Shown: piece after piece, positions 8,824-17,164 of the stretch
Layout: every line of letters begins with the position of its first letter
How positions within the stretch are numbered: position 1 is the first letter of the stretch
From: Streptomyces luteogriseus
GTDB taxonomy: Bacteria; Actinomycetota; Actinomycetes; Streptomycetales; Streptomycetaceae
Assembly (NCBI RefSeq): GCF_014205055.1
Contig: NZ_JACHMS010000001.1
Span: forward strand, 7,530,501-7,594,500
Direction of reading: 5' to 3'
DNA length: 64,000 nt
Program-made: the position numbers and the translations under genes
Notes under the pieces: generated by a model
What the model was told of the DNA's origin: nothing
The model's input: only the letters and a program-made list of their open reading frames with translations
Database searches by the model: none

Positions 8824-10539
8824 ATGAACTCCAGCTACGCCATCCCCGCCGTCGCCCTCGTCGTCGTCGCGACGGTCCTCGTCGGCGCCTTCGGTCTGCG
8901 CATCTCCCGCACCACCTCCGACTTCTACGTCGCCTCCCGGACCGTCGGCCCCCGCCTCAACGCCGCCGCCATCAGCGGGGAGTACCTCTCCGCCGCCTCG
9001 TTCCTGGGCATAGCGGGCCTCGTCCTGGTCCAGGGCCCCGACATGCTCTGGTACCCGGTCGGCTACACCGCCGGCTACCTGGTCCTGCTGCTCTTCGTCG
9101 CCGCCCCGCTGCGCCGCTCCGGCGCCTACACGCTCCCCGACTTCGCCGAGGCCCGCCTCGCCTCCCAGGCCGTGCGGCGGCTGGCCGGTGCCTTCGTCGT
9201 CGGTGTCGGCTGGCTGTATCTGCTGCCCCAGCTCCAGGGCGCCGGACTGACCCTGACGGTGCTGACCGGCGCGCCCGACTGGCTCGGCGGAGTGATCGTC
9301 GCCGTCGTCGTCACCGCCACCGTCGCGGCCGGCGGCATGCGCAGCATCACCTTCGTACAGGCCTTCCAGTACTGGCTGAAGCTCACCGCCCTGCTCGTCC
9401 CCGCCCTGTTCCTGGTCCTCACCTGGCAGAGCGACGGAGCACCCCGGCACGCCTTCGACGAACCGGCCACCTTCCGCGAGCAGCGCGTCGTCCGGGTCGA
9501 CGACAGCATCGACCTCACCCTCGACCGGCCCCTGAGCGTCACCGCGTCCGGCACCGTGGACGGCCGCACACACACCGGCACCCGCCTCGACCTCCCCGCC
9601 GGCACCCACCGCATCGAAAGCGGCACCCGCCTCACCTTCCCCGCCGGCGCACCCGTGCCCCGGGCCGAGCGCAGCGGCGGCGGTGACCTCTCCCCGTCGC
9701 AGGCCGAGAGCCGCGAGGAACGCCCGCTGTACGCCACGTACGGGCTGATCCTCGCCACGTTCCTCGGCACCATGGGCCTGCCGCACGTCGTGGTCCGCTT
9801 CTACACCAGCCCGCACGGCGTCGCCGCCCGCCGCACCACCGTCGCGGTCCTCGGCCTGATCGGCGCCTTCTACCTCCTGCCACCCCTCTACGGCGCGCTC
9901 GGCCGCCTGTACGCCCCCGAACTCACCCTCACCGGAGACCCGGACGCAGCCGTCCTCCTGCTGCCCGACCGCATGATCGGGGGAGTGGGCGGCGACCTGC
10001 TGGGCGCACTGGTCGCAGGCGGCGCCTTCGCCGCGTTCCTCTCCACGGCCTCGGGCCTGACCATGGCGGTCGCGGGCGTTCTCGCCCAGGACGTCCTGCC
10101 CGCCCGCGGCGTACGGCACTTCCGGCTCGGGACCGTCCTCGCCATGGCCATGCCCCTCGGGGCGAGCGTCCTGGTCGGCGGGCTGCCGGTCGCCGACGCC
10201 GTCGGGCTCGCCTTCGCCGTCTCGGCGTCCTCGTTCTGCCCGCTGCTCGTCCTCGGCATCTGGTGGCGGCGGCTCACCCCGCCCGGCGCCGCCGCCGGGA
10301 TGCTGGTCGGCGGCGGATCCGCCCTGCTCGCCGTCGCCGCGACCATGGCCGGCTACCCGGGCGAGGGCGCCCCCCTGCACGCCCTGCTCGCCTGGCCCGC
10401 GCTCTGGTCGGTGCCGCTGGGCTTCCTGACCATGATCCTCGTCTCCCTGGCCACCCCCGGCCGGGTACCGCCCGGCACCGCCGCGGTCCTGGCCCGGTTC
10501 CACCTGCCCGAGGAGCTGCGCACGGAGGTGCCGGCATGA
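8824..10539 (+). CDS. Sodium:solute symporter (ActP/acetate-type SSS family)
   Basis: 571-aa polytopic transporter with about 13 hydrophobic segments. SSS features: N-terminal FYVASRTVGPRLNAAAISGEYLSAASFLGIAG, the central AGGMRSITFVQAFQYW, and GLPHVVVRFYT followed by the conserved ALVAGGAFAAFLSTASGLTMA. A hydrophilic segment of roughly 85 residues (about 200-290, rich in Arg, Asp, Thr) interrupts the core between two helices; it is longer than a typical SSS loop. Neighbours are the LytTR regulator, the DUF485-like protein and an overlapping LytS kinase (ATGA), so it is very probably both target and possibly co-sensor of that system. A monocarboxylate such as acetate or pyruvate is the likeliest substrate, by analogy only. 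Confidence 0.85.
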   Translation: MNSSYAIPAVALVVVATVLVGAFGLRISRTTSDFYVASRTVGPRLNAAAISGEYLSAASFLGIAGLVLVQGPDMLWYPVGYTAGYLVLLLFVAAPLRRSGAYTLPDFAEARLASQAVRRLAGAFVVGVGWLYLLPQLQGAGLTLTVLTGAPDWLGGVIVAVVVTATVAAGGMRSITFVQAFQYWLKLTALLVPALFLVLTWQSDGAPRHAFDEPATFREQRVVRVDDSIDLTLDRPLSVTASGTVDGRTHTGTRLDLPAGTHRIESGTRLTFPAGAPVPRAERSGGGDLSPSQAESREERPLYATYGLILATFLGTMGLPHVVVRFYTSPHGVAARRTTVAVLGLIGAFYLLPPLYGALGRLYAPELTLTGDPDAAVLLLPDRMIGGVGGDLLGALVAGGAFAAFLSTASGLTMAVAGVLAQDVLPARGVRHFRLGTVLAMAMPLGASVLVGGLPVADAVGLAFAVSASSFCPLLVLGIWWRRLTPPGAAAGMLVGGGSALLAVAATMAGYPGEGAPLHALLAWPALWSVPLGFLTMILVSLATPGRVPPGTAAVLARFHLPEELRTEVPA

Positions 10540-11750
10540 GCGGGTTCCTGGCCGGCCTGTGCGTCGCCGTGCTCCCGGTGCTCGCCCTGGGAGTCTGGCT
10601 CGGCCGCCGTACCGCACGCGCCAAGAGCCTCGCCGGCCTCGGCACCCCCGTCGAGCACGCCACCTTCGAAACCCTGCACACCGCGTCCCTCGCCGCGCCC
10701 CCGCTGCGCTCCGGACTGACGGAGGAGACCGCCCGCAAGTCCGCCCGCAAACTGCGCTCCCTCCTCGGCACGGACGCCCTCTGCCTCACCGACCGGGGGC
10801 AGGTCCTGGTCTGGGACGGCGACGGCGCCCACCACCGCACCGAGATCATGGAACGCCTCGCGGGCTCCCTGGAGACCGGCCGCGGCGAGGCCTTCCGGCT
10901 CACCTGCGACAGCCTCGACTGCTCGGTGCGCTGGGCCGTCGTCGCCCCGCTCACCGTCGACGACCGGGTGCACGGCGCCCTGGTCGCCTGCGCGCCCCGC
11001 GAGTCGGCGGTACTCGTCCGCGCCGCCGGCGAGGTCGCCCGCTGGGTCTCGGTCCAGCTGGAACTGGCCGATCTCGACCAGTCCCGCACCCGCCTCATCG
11101 AGGCCGAGATCAAGGCCCTGCGCGCCCAGATCTCCCCGCACTTCATCTTCAACTCGCTCGCGGTGATCGCCTCGTTCGTCCGCACCGACCCCGAGCGCGC
11201 CCGCGAGCTGCTGCTGGAGTTCGCCGACTTCACCCGCTACTCGTTCCGGCGGCACGGCGACTTCACCACCCTCGCCGAGGAACTGCACGCCATCGACCAC
11301 TACCTGGCGCTGGTGCGGGCACGCTTCGGCGACCGCCTGTCCGTGACCCTCCAGATAGCGCCGGAGGTGCTGCCGGTGACCCTGCCGTTCCTGTGCCTGC
11401 AGCCGCTCGTGGAGAACGCCGTCAAGCACGGTCTGGAGGGCAAGGCCGTGCCCTCCGGCAAGTGCCGCATCCAGATCACCGCCCAGGACGCGGGCGCCGA
11501 GGCCCTCGTCGTCATCGAGGACGACGGCGCCGGCATGGACCCCGGCCTGCTCCGCCGCATCCTCGCCCGCGAGGTCAGCCCCTCGGGCGGCATCGGCCTC
11601 TCCAACGTCGACGACCGGCTCCGCCAGGTGTACGGCGACGACCACGGGCTCGTCATCGAGACCGCCCCGGGAGCCGGCATGAAGATCACCGTCCGGCTCC
11701 CGAAATACCAGCCCGGCGTGCACTCGGCGGGGCGGCTGACCAGGGAGTGA
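10536..11750 (+). CDS. LytS-type sensor histidine kinase
   Basis: 404-aa kinase of the His_kinase/LytS family. One N-terminal hydrophobic helix (about 3-23), a GAF-like domain about 45-170, the H-box ALRAQISPHFIFNSLAVIAS with the phospho-acceptor His near residue 200, then a GHKL ATPase domain with PLVENAVKHGLEG, EDDGAGMD and GGIGLSNVDDRLRQVYG. It lacks the five-helix 5TM-LYT sensor found in LytS or BtsS, so a signal may come through GAF or the linked transporter. The ATG overlaps the symporter stop. Partner of the LytTR regulator at the start of the operon. A nine-base stem spans its stop codon. Confidence 0.88.
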   Translation: MSGFLAGLCVAVLPVLALGVWLGRRTARAKSLAGLGTPVEHATFETLHTASLAAPPLRSGLTEETARKSARKLRSLLGTDALCLTDRGQVLVWDGDGAHHRTEIMERLAGSLETGRGEAFRLTCDSLDCSVRWAVVAPLTVDDRVHGALVACAPRESAVLVRAAGEVARWVSVQLELADLDQSRTRLIEAEIKALRAQISPHFIFNSLAVIASFVRTDPERARELLLEFADFTRYSFRRHGDFTTLAEELHAIDHYLALVRARFGDRLSVTLQIAPEVLPVTLPFLCLQPLVENAVKHGLEGKAVPSGKCRIQITAQDAGAEALVVIEDDGAGMDPGLLRRILAREVSPSGGIGLSNVDDRLRQVYGDDHGLVIETAPGAGMKITVRLPKYQPGVHSAGRLTRE

Positions 11751-11758
11751 GCCGCCCC
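11729..11758 (+). terminator. Hairpin across the kinase stop codon
   Basis: GGGGCGGCT and AGCCGCCCC form a perfect 9-bp stem with a 12-base loop; the kinase TGA lies at the edge of the loop and 3' arm. There is no U-tract, as is usual in Streptomyces. Probable end of the LytTR/symporter operon, and it faces the end of the convergent small membrane protein gene. Confidence 0.5.
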
Positions 11759-11782
11759 AAGGGCCGACCGGGCGGTGAGCCG

Positions 11783-11962
11783 TCAGGTGCTGCGCGCGGT
11801 GACCACCAGTCCCAGCGTGATCAGACCCAGTACGACCCAGCCGAACCACAGCCAGCCGTTGCTGCCGAGCGCCACTGTGTAGGCCGTCACCACGACCAGC
11901 CCGCCCAGCGTGAGCGCTCCCATGGTCTTCGTAGAGTTGGAACCGTTCGTGGAACCGGGCAT
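11783..11962 (-). CDS. Small membrane protein, unknown function
   Basis: 59-aa protein with a polar N-terminus (MPGSTNGSNSTKTMG) and two closely spaced hydrophobic helices (about 15-32 and 35-54, WLWFGWVVLGLITLGLVV), ending VTARST. Start chosen at the ATG preceded by GAGGAGGG about eight bases upstream; a longer frame exists but its extra N-terminus is Arg/Gly-rich. I do not recognise a family. It lies between the convergent kinase gene and the upstream CtaG-like gene on the same strand, 80 bp away, and could be co-transcribed with it. Confidence 0.65.
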   Translation of the reverse strand: MPGSTNGSNSTKTMGALTLGGLVVVTAYTVALGSNGWLWFGWVVLGLITLGLVVTARST

Positions 11963-12042
11963 CGCAACACCCTCCTCATGGTTCGGTCCCTCCATGGTGC
12001 CCGGCGGAAGCCCGGCGCGCACGGCCCGTACCGAAGAGGTCT

Positions 12043-12993
12043 TCAGCGCCCCTGCGTGTTCAGCGAGGCCAGATAGGCGTTGTACGCCTCCAGTTCCTTG
12101 TCCCCGTCGCGGTCCGCGGCCCGGTCGGTGCGCCTGGCCTGCCGCTGGTCCGAGGCGTACCACTGGAACAGCAGGGCGACCAGCACCAGCACGGAGGGGA
12201 TCTCGCTGAACGCCCAGGCGATGCCGCCCGCCGCGTTCTGGTCGGACAGTGCCTCGATGCCGAGCGAACCGGGCGGGTTCTTGAACGTCGCGACCATCGG
12301 CTCGGACGCCATCATCAACGCGATCCCGAAGAACGCGTGGAACGGCATGCCCGCGAACAGCTCCAGCATCCGCATCAGGTAGCCCGGGCGGTGCGGGCCC
12401 GGGTCGACGCCCATGATCGGCCAGAAGAACACCAGGCCGACGGCGAGGAAGTGCACCATCATCGCGATGTGGCCCGTCTTGGAGCCCATCAGGGTGTCGA
12501 AGAGGGGCGTGAAGTACAGCCCGTACAGGCTCGCGATGAACAGCGGGATCGTGAACGCCGGGTGCGTGATGATCCGCATGTAACGGCTGTGCAGGAACAT
12601 CAGCAGCAGCTCACGCGGCCCCTTGCGCCCCCGCCCGGCCGGCGGCAGCGCCCGCAGCGCCAGTGTGATCGGCGCCCCGAGCAGGATGAGGATGGGCGAC
12701 ACCATGCTGATGACCATGTGCTGCACCATGTGCACGCTGAACATGACCATGCCGTAGTCGTTCAGTCGGGTGCACATCATGAGCACGATGCTCAGCACGC
12801 CGATGGTGAAGGCCACCGTCCGCCCCACGGGCCACTTGTCCCCGCGCCGGACGAGCCGCACGACTCCCCACCCGTACAGGGCGAGCCCGGCCAGGCAGGC
12901 GACGAGAAAGAACGGGTCCGTGGACCACTCAAGCCCTCGCCCCAGCGTGAACGGCGGCAGATCCATGGTCATGCCGTGCCCGCTGTGATCCAT
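12043..12993 (-). CDS. CtaG-like cytochrome c oxidase assembly protein (caa3 CtaG family)
   Basis: 316-aa integral membrane protein with about seven helices. Family marks include the His/Met-rich N-terminus MDHSGHGMTMDLPPF, the helix motif VHMVQHMVISMVSPILILLG with paired His, MMVHFLAVGLVFFWPIMGVDP, and LFAGMPFHAFFGIALMM. This actinobacterial family is linked to copper handling and terminal oxidase assembly; the His/Met motifs are consistent with copper binding. I chose the inner ATG because CAGGAG precedes it at normal spacing; two upstream Met codons (at 13029 and 13083) have weaker signals. The C-terminal tail after about residue 275 is charged. No oxidase subunit gene is nearby. Confidence 0.85.
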   Translation of the reverse strand: MDHSGHGMTMDLPPFTLGRGLEWSTDPFFLVACLAGLALYGWGVVRLVRRGDKWPVGRTVAFTIGVLSIVLMMCTRLNDYGMVMFSVHMVQHMVISMVSPILILLGAPITLALRALPPAGRGRKGPRELLLMFLHSRYMRIITHPAFTIPLFIASLYGLYFTPLFDTLMGSKTGHIAMMVHFLAVGLVFFWPIMGVDPGPHRPGYLMRMLELFAGMPFHAFFGIALMMASEPMVATFKNPPGSLGIEALSDQNAAGGIAWAFSEIPSVLVLVALLFQWYASDQRQARRTDRAADRDGDKELEAYNAYLASLNTQGR

Positions 12994-13089
12994 TCCGCCG
13001 GCTCCTGTTTCGTGGGGGTGTGCAGCCATCTGTCCGCCCACAAGAGTAGAACCGCCCCCGGCCACACCAGTGACCGGGGGCAAGGTTCC

Positions 13090-13170
13090 AGGGGCGCGGG
13101 GCTGTGTTCACCATGCGGCTCTGCCGCGTGGGCGCGACCAGCCACACACAACCCGCACCCGGCAAACGAG
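13090..13170. repeat. Streptomyces-type intergenic hairpin repeat, copy 1
   Basis: Begins AGGGGCGCGGGG and contains the internal stem GCGGC-TCT-GCCGC and the block GTGGGCGCGACCAGCCAC. This resembles the abundant short intergenic repeats I know from Streptomyces genomes. The same 12-base opening recurs at 17109. Located just after the pfkA stop (reading left) and before the CtaG gene, where it could act as a terminator or attenuator. Confidence 0.55.
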
Positions 13171-13177
13171 CACAACC

Positions 13178-14203
13178 TCAGAGAACGGTCTCCGCCTCGG
13201 CATACCGCTCGTCCGGCACGGTCTTGAGCGTCTTCACGGCCTCGGCCAGCGGCACCATCACGATGTCGGTCCCGCGCAGCGCCGTCATCTGCCCGAACTC
13301 ACCCCGGTGCACGGCCTCCACCGCATGCCACCCGAACCGCGTGGCCAGCACCCGGTCGTAGGCCGTCGGCGTACCGCCCCGCTGCACGTGTCCGAGGATC
13401 ACCGGCCGGGCTTCCTTCCCCAGCCGTCCCTCCAGCTCCACGGACAGCTGCCGGGCGATGCCGGCGAACCGCTCGTGCCCGTAGATGTCCTTGCCGCCCT
13501 CGTCGAACTCCATGCTCCCGGCGCGGGGTTTGGCCCCCTCCGCCGCCACCACGATCGCGAAGCGCTTGCCCGCCTCGAACCGCTCGCCGACCCGCCGGGT
13601 CAGCTCCTCTATGTCGAAGGGCCGCTCGGGCACCACGATGGCGTGCGCGCCGGCCGCCATGCCGGAGTGCAGGGCGATCCAGCCGGTGTGCCGGCCCATG
13701 ACCTCGACGACCAGGACCCGCTGGTGGGACTCTGCGGTGGTCTTCAGCCGGTCCAGGGCCTCGGTCGCAACCCCCACGGCCGTGTCGAAGCCGAACGTGA
13801 CGTCCGTGACGGCGATGTCGTTGTCGATGGTCTTCGGCACGCCCACGACGGGCAGACCGCTGTCCGACATCAGCCGGGCGGCCTTGAGCGTGCCCTCGCC
13901 GCCGATGGGGATGATCGCGTCGAGGCCGAGCTCCTCGACATGGCCCTTGGCCCGCTCCACGCCGTCCCGCAGATGGGAGGGCTGGACCCGGGAGGAACCG
14001 AGGATCGTGCCGCCGCGGGCGAGGATGCCACCCACCGCGTCGAGGTCGAGCTTGAGGTAGTCGCACTCCAGGAGGCCTTTCCAGCCGTCCCGGAAGCCGA
14101 TGACCTCGTCGCCGTGGTCGACGACGGCGCGGTGCACGACGGACCGGATGACGGCGTTCAGGCCGGGGCAGTCGCCGCCGGACGTGAGGACACCAATGCG
14201 CAT
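13178..14203 (-). CDS. pfkA: 6-phosphofructokinase
   Basis: 341-aa phosphofructokinase producing fructose 1,6-bisphosphate in glycolysis. Motifs: MRIGVLTSGGDCPGLNAVIR at the N-terminus, IPIGGEGTLKAARL near 100, the catalytic PKTIDNDI, then FGFDTAVGVATEALD, VEVMGRHTGWIAL and HVQRGGTPTAYDR. The phosphoryl-donor loop reads GGEGTL, with Gly where pyrophosphate-dependent enzymes carry Asp, so ATP is the likely donor. Start ATG has AGAAGG about eleven bases upstream. Monocistronic by spacing (184 bp to the next gene downstream). Streptomyces usually carry several pfkA paralogues; which one this is cannot be decided here. Confidence 0.93.
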   Translation of the reverse strand: MRIGVLTSGGDCPGLNAVIRSVVHRAVVDHGDEVIGFRDGWKGLLECDYLKLDLDAVGGILARGGTILGSSRVQPSHLRDGVERAKGHVEELGLDAIIPIGGEGTLKAARLMSDSGLPVVGVPKTIDNDIAVTDVTFGFDTAVGVATEALDRLKTTAESHQRVLVVEVMGRHTGWIALHSGMAAGAHAIVVPERPFDIEELTRRVGERFEAGKRFAIVVAAEGAKPRAGSMEFDEGGKDIYGHERFAGIARQLSVELEGRLGKEARPVILGHVQRGGTPTAYDRVLATRFGWHAVEAVHRGEFGQMTALRGTDIVMVPLAEAVKTLKTVPDERYAEAETVL

Positions 14204-14406
14204 AGCCCGAAATACCTTCTCAACGTGGGCCGGGGACCGGACCACGTTGTCCGGCTGGAATCCCCGCCACCCTAGCGGCATCGAGGGGCCGGACCGAAGC
14301 ACGCGTCCGCCTGCTGGACGACCCCGCTCACCTGTGCGGATGAGCCGACATACGGGCTGTTGACCAGCAGGTTGACGCGTGCTCCCGGCACGCTGCCCGG
14401 AAGCGC

Positions 14407-15135
14407 TCAGGCAGGCTGCTGAGCAGCCGCGATGCGCTCGTTACGGAGGGCCTCGTACCAGTGGTCGTCGGTCGGCGGCAGCGCGTTGACGTCGAGGGCC
14501 AGCTTCAGCAGCAGGTCCGCGATCAGCGGGTTGCGCGCGAGCACCGGCCCGTGCATGTACGTGCCGAAGACGGTGTCGTTGTACGCGCCCTCCGTGCCGT
14601 CTCCCGTGCCGTTGCCGTTGCCGAAACGCACCTGGGCGAGCGGGCGGGCGGTGGGGCCGAGGTGGGTGACGCCCTGGTGGTTCTCGAACCCGGTCAGCGG
14701 GGGCAGGCCGAGGCGGGCGTCGACGTCGCCCAGCACGTCACCGACGCACCGCGCGCCCTCGCCGCGCACCGACACCACGTCCAGCAGGCCGAGGCCGGGC
14801 TCGCGCTGGCCGAGGTCGTTGATGAACTCGTGGCCGAGGATCTGGTAGCCGGCGCACACGGAGAACACGATGGCGCCGTTCTCCACGGCCCGCTGCAGTC
14901 CGCCGTCCCGGCGCAGCCGCTCGGCGGCGAGCCGCTGCGGCCGGTCCTCGCCGCCGCCGATCAGGTAGATGTCGCCGGAGGTCGGGATCGGCTGGTCGCT
15001 GCGCACGTCCAGCCGGGCCACGTCCAGGCGGCGCTGCCGCGCCCGGCGCTCCACGACGAGGACGTTGCCCTGGTCGCCGTAGGTGCTGAGCAGGTCGGGA
15101 TAGATCCAGACGACCCGCAGTTGGTTGTCGCTCAC
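14407..15135 (-). CDS. gatD: GatD, lipid II isoglutaminyl synthase glutaminase subunit
   Basis: 242-aa class I glutamine amidotransferase of the CobB/CobQ-like type. It releases ammonia from glutamine for MurT, which amidates the D-Glu of lipid II to D-isoglutamine at the cytoplasmic membrane. N-terminal VVWIYPDLLSTYGDQGNV, the oxyanion region IYLIGGGEDRPQ, nucleophile Cys94 in FSVCAGYQILG, and the catalytic His in TYMHGPVLARNP. The GTG start (VSDNQLRV) has GGGGAC just upstream; the frame runs further 5' into murT. It lies 23 bp downstream of murT on the same strand, the usual murT-gatD operon. Confidence 0.92.
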   Translation of the reverse strand: MSDNQLRVVWIYPDLLSTYGDQGNVLVVERRARQRRLDVARLDVRSDQPIPTSGDIYLIGGGEDRPQRLAAERLRRDGGLQRAVENGAIVFSVCAGYQILGHEFINDLGQREPGLGLLDVVSVRGEGARCVGDVLGDVDARLGLPPLTGFENHQGVTHLGPTARPLAQVRFGNGNGTGDGTEGAYNDTVFGTYMHGPVLARNPLIADLLLKLALDVNALPPTDDHWYEALRNERIAAAQQPA

Positions 15136-15158
15136 AAAAGTCCCCTGACGTCTCGTGC

Positions 15159-16397
15159 TCAGTTGCCGACGCGGCGGCGCAGGTCCTGGAACGCCGTGTA
15201 GTTGGCGATGACCTCGATGCGCCCCGGCGGGCACGCCGCCACGGCCTGGTCGAGGTTCTCGTAGACCTGGAAGTGCTGGTCGGCGACCTCCAGGCGCACC
15301 GCCAGGTCCAGTCGCCGGTCGCCGACGACGCAGATCGGGTGACCGGTCAGACGCGTGTAGTCGACGTCCCACAGCCAGGAGGTGTCGGTGCCGTCGGCGC
15401 CGCGCGCGTTCACGGAGAGGATGACCGGCGTGGGCGGCGGGTCGATCAGGGAGAACGTCTCCAGCCAGCCGGCGGGGTTCTTCGCCAGCAGGAGTCGCAG
15501 GTCACGGCCCTGGAACTGGACGACGTCGTAGCGTCCGGCCACCGCCTGCACCTGGTACATGCGCTCCAGCGCGACCTGCGGCGGCACCCCGAACACGGCG
15601 GCGACGGCGGCCGAGGAGGCGGCGTTGGCCTTGTTGGCGCGACCGGGCAGCTGGAGGTGGATCGGCCAGGCCGAGCCGTGCGGGTCGAGGACGTGGTCGT
15701 TGGAGAGCGCCCAGCTCGGCGTCGGACGGCGGAAGCCGCACTCGCCGCAGAACCAGTCGTCGCCCGGGCGCTGCATGACGCCACCGCACGACGGGCAGGA
15801 CCAGGCGTCGTCCTTCCACATCTGCCCGGCTGCGACCCAGATCACATTGGGGGAGGACGACGCCGCCCACACCACCAGCGGGTCGTCGCAGTTGGCCACG
15901 ACCACGGCCTTGGAACCCGCGAGTCCCTCCCGCCAGTTCTCGGCGAGCATGCGCGTCTCGGCGGCCCGGTCGAGCTGGTCGCGCGAGAGGTTGAGCAGGG
16001 CGATGCACTTCGGGGCGGTGTCCCGGGCGACGCCGGCGAGGTACTTCTCGTCGACCTCGATGACGCCGTAGCGGGCGTCGGAGCTGCCGGCGAGGGCCGA
16101 GGTGATGCCGGCCGGCATGTTGGCGCCGAGCGCGTTGGAGACGACGGGGCCCGCCGCGCGCAGTGCCTCGGCGATGAGCCGGGTGGTGGTGGTCTTGCCG
16201 TTCGTCGCGGAGACCAGGATCACGTCCAGGTTCTGGGCGAGCCGGGCGAGGAGGTCGGGGTCGAGTTTGAGCGCGACCCGGCCGCCGATCACCGAACCGC
16301 TGCCGCGCCCTGCGGCGCGTGACGCCGCCGCGACCGCCTTGCCCGCGGTCACGGCCAGCTTGGCCCGCGGCGAGAGCGGGTCCGAGTTGCCTGCCAT
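15159..16397 (-). CDS. murT: MurT, lipid II isoglutaminyl synthase Mur-ligase subunit
   Basis: 412-aa Mur-ligase homologue that with GatD amidates lipid II stem peptide. P-loop SATNGKTTTTRL near 66, LNLSRDQLDRAAE and the C-terminal DUF1727 domain with SLIDPPPTPVILSVNARGADG. A Cys4 zinc ribbon (CPSCGG ... CGECG, about 205-230) is inserted in the central domain as in known MurT proteins. Start MAGNSDPLSPRAKLAV has GGAGGA nearby upstream. First gene of a two-gene operon, divergent from def with a 158-bp shared intergenic region. Confidence 0.93.
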   Translation of the reverse strand: MAGNSDPLSPRAKLAVTAGKAVAAASRAAGRGSGSVIGGRVALKLDPDLLARLAQNLDVILVSATNGKTTTTRLIAEALRAAGPVVSNALGANMPAGITSALAGSSDARYGVIEVDEKYLAGVARDTAPKCIALLNLSRDQLDRAAETRMLAENWREGLAGSKAVVVANCDDPLVVWAASSSPNVIWVAAGQMWKDDAWSCPSCGGVMQRPGDDWFCGECGFRRPTPSWALSNDHVLDPHGSAWPIHLQLPGRANKANAASSAAVAAVFGVPPQVALERMYQVQAVAGRYDVVQFQGRDLRLLLAKNPAGWLETFSLIDPPPTPVILSVNARGADGTDTSWLWDVDYTRLTGHPICVVGDRRLDLAVRLEVADQHFQVYENLDQAVAACPPGRIEVIANYTAFQDLRRRVGN

Positions 16398-16555
16398 CAG
16401 TTCTCGATCCTCCTTGCGTACGCGCCGCGCCTTGAAGCCTGACGGCCACGTGGTGTGGACCTCAGCCTATCGAGATCCATTCGCACTCCCGAACCGCGGC
16501 ACTGTGGCGAACTCGTGTGGGAGACGCGGACCGACAGGACCTTACTCTTGCCGCC

Positions 16556-17095
16556 ATGCGACAGAGCTCCATCCCCGGCGCCCACGGCCGCGTGAGACCC
16601 CTCACCCTGCACGGCGATCCGGTCCTGCACACCCCCTGCGCGGAGGTCACCGACTTCGGCCCCGAACTGGCCCGGCTCGTCGAGGACTTGTTCGCGACGA
16701 TGTACGCAGCCCAGGGCGTCGGCCTCGCCGCCAACCAGGTCGGCGAGTCCCTGCGGGTCTTCGTCTACGACTGCCCGGACGACGAGGACGTCCGCCATGT
16801 CGGCCATGTGATCAATCCCCGCCTGACCGAGCAGGACGGCGTGGTGATCCGGGGCCCGGAGGGCTGCCTGTCCCTGCCGGGCCTGGAAGCGGGTACGGAA
16901 CGCCACGACCACGCGGTCGTCGAGGGCTTCACGATGACCGGCGATCCCGTCACCGTTCACGGCACGGGCTTCTTCGCCCGCTGCCTGCAGCACGAGTGCG
17001 ACCACGTGGAGGGCCGCGTCTACGCGGACCACCTGAGCGGCTGGCGCCACCGCAGGCTGATGCGCCAAGTGGCCAGGGCTTCATGGCGCCGGTGA
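16556..17095 (+). CDS. def: Peptide deformylase
   Basis: 179-aa metallo-hydrolase that removes the N-formyl group from nascent proteins. All three signature motifs are visible: GVGLAANQVG (about 54-63), EGCLSLPG with the metal Cys, and QHECDHVEG supplying two His ligands and the catalytic Glu. I prefer the ATG giving MRQSSIPGAHGR; an earlier in-frame start 39 bases upstream would add a poorly conserved segment. The promoter region is shared with murT on the other strand. Streptomyces often carry several deformylases. Confidence 0.93.
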   Translation: MRQSSIPGAHGRVRPLTLHGDPVLHTPCAEVTDFGPELARLVEDLFATMYAAQGVGLAANQVGESLRVFVYDCPDDEDVRHVGHVINPRLTEQDGVVIRGPEGCLSLPGLEAGTERHDHAVVEGFTMTGDPVTVHGTGFFARCLQHECDHVEGRVYADHLSGWRHRRLMRQVARASWRR

Positions 17096-17108
17096 GCGTA
17101 TGTCCCTC

Positions 17109-17160
17109 AGGGGCGCGGGGAACTGCGCGAACAACCCCCACGGGCGGTCAGCCGAACACA
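17109..17160. repeat. Streptomyces-type intergenic hairpin repeat, copy 2
   Basis: Starts AGGGGCGCGGGGAACTGCGC, sharing its first 12 bases with the element at 13090. It sits between the convergent def and TetR genes, where it probably serves as a bidirectional terminator. No T-tract follows. Confidence 0.55.
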
Positions 17161-17164
17161 ACGA

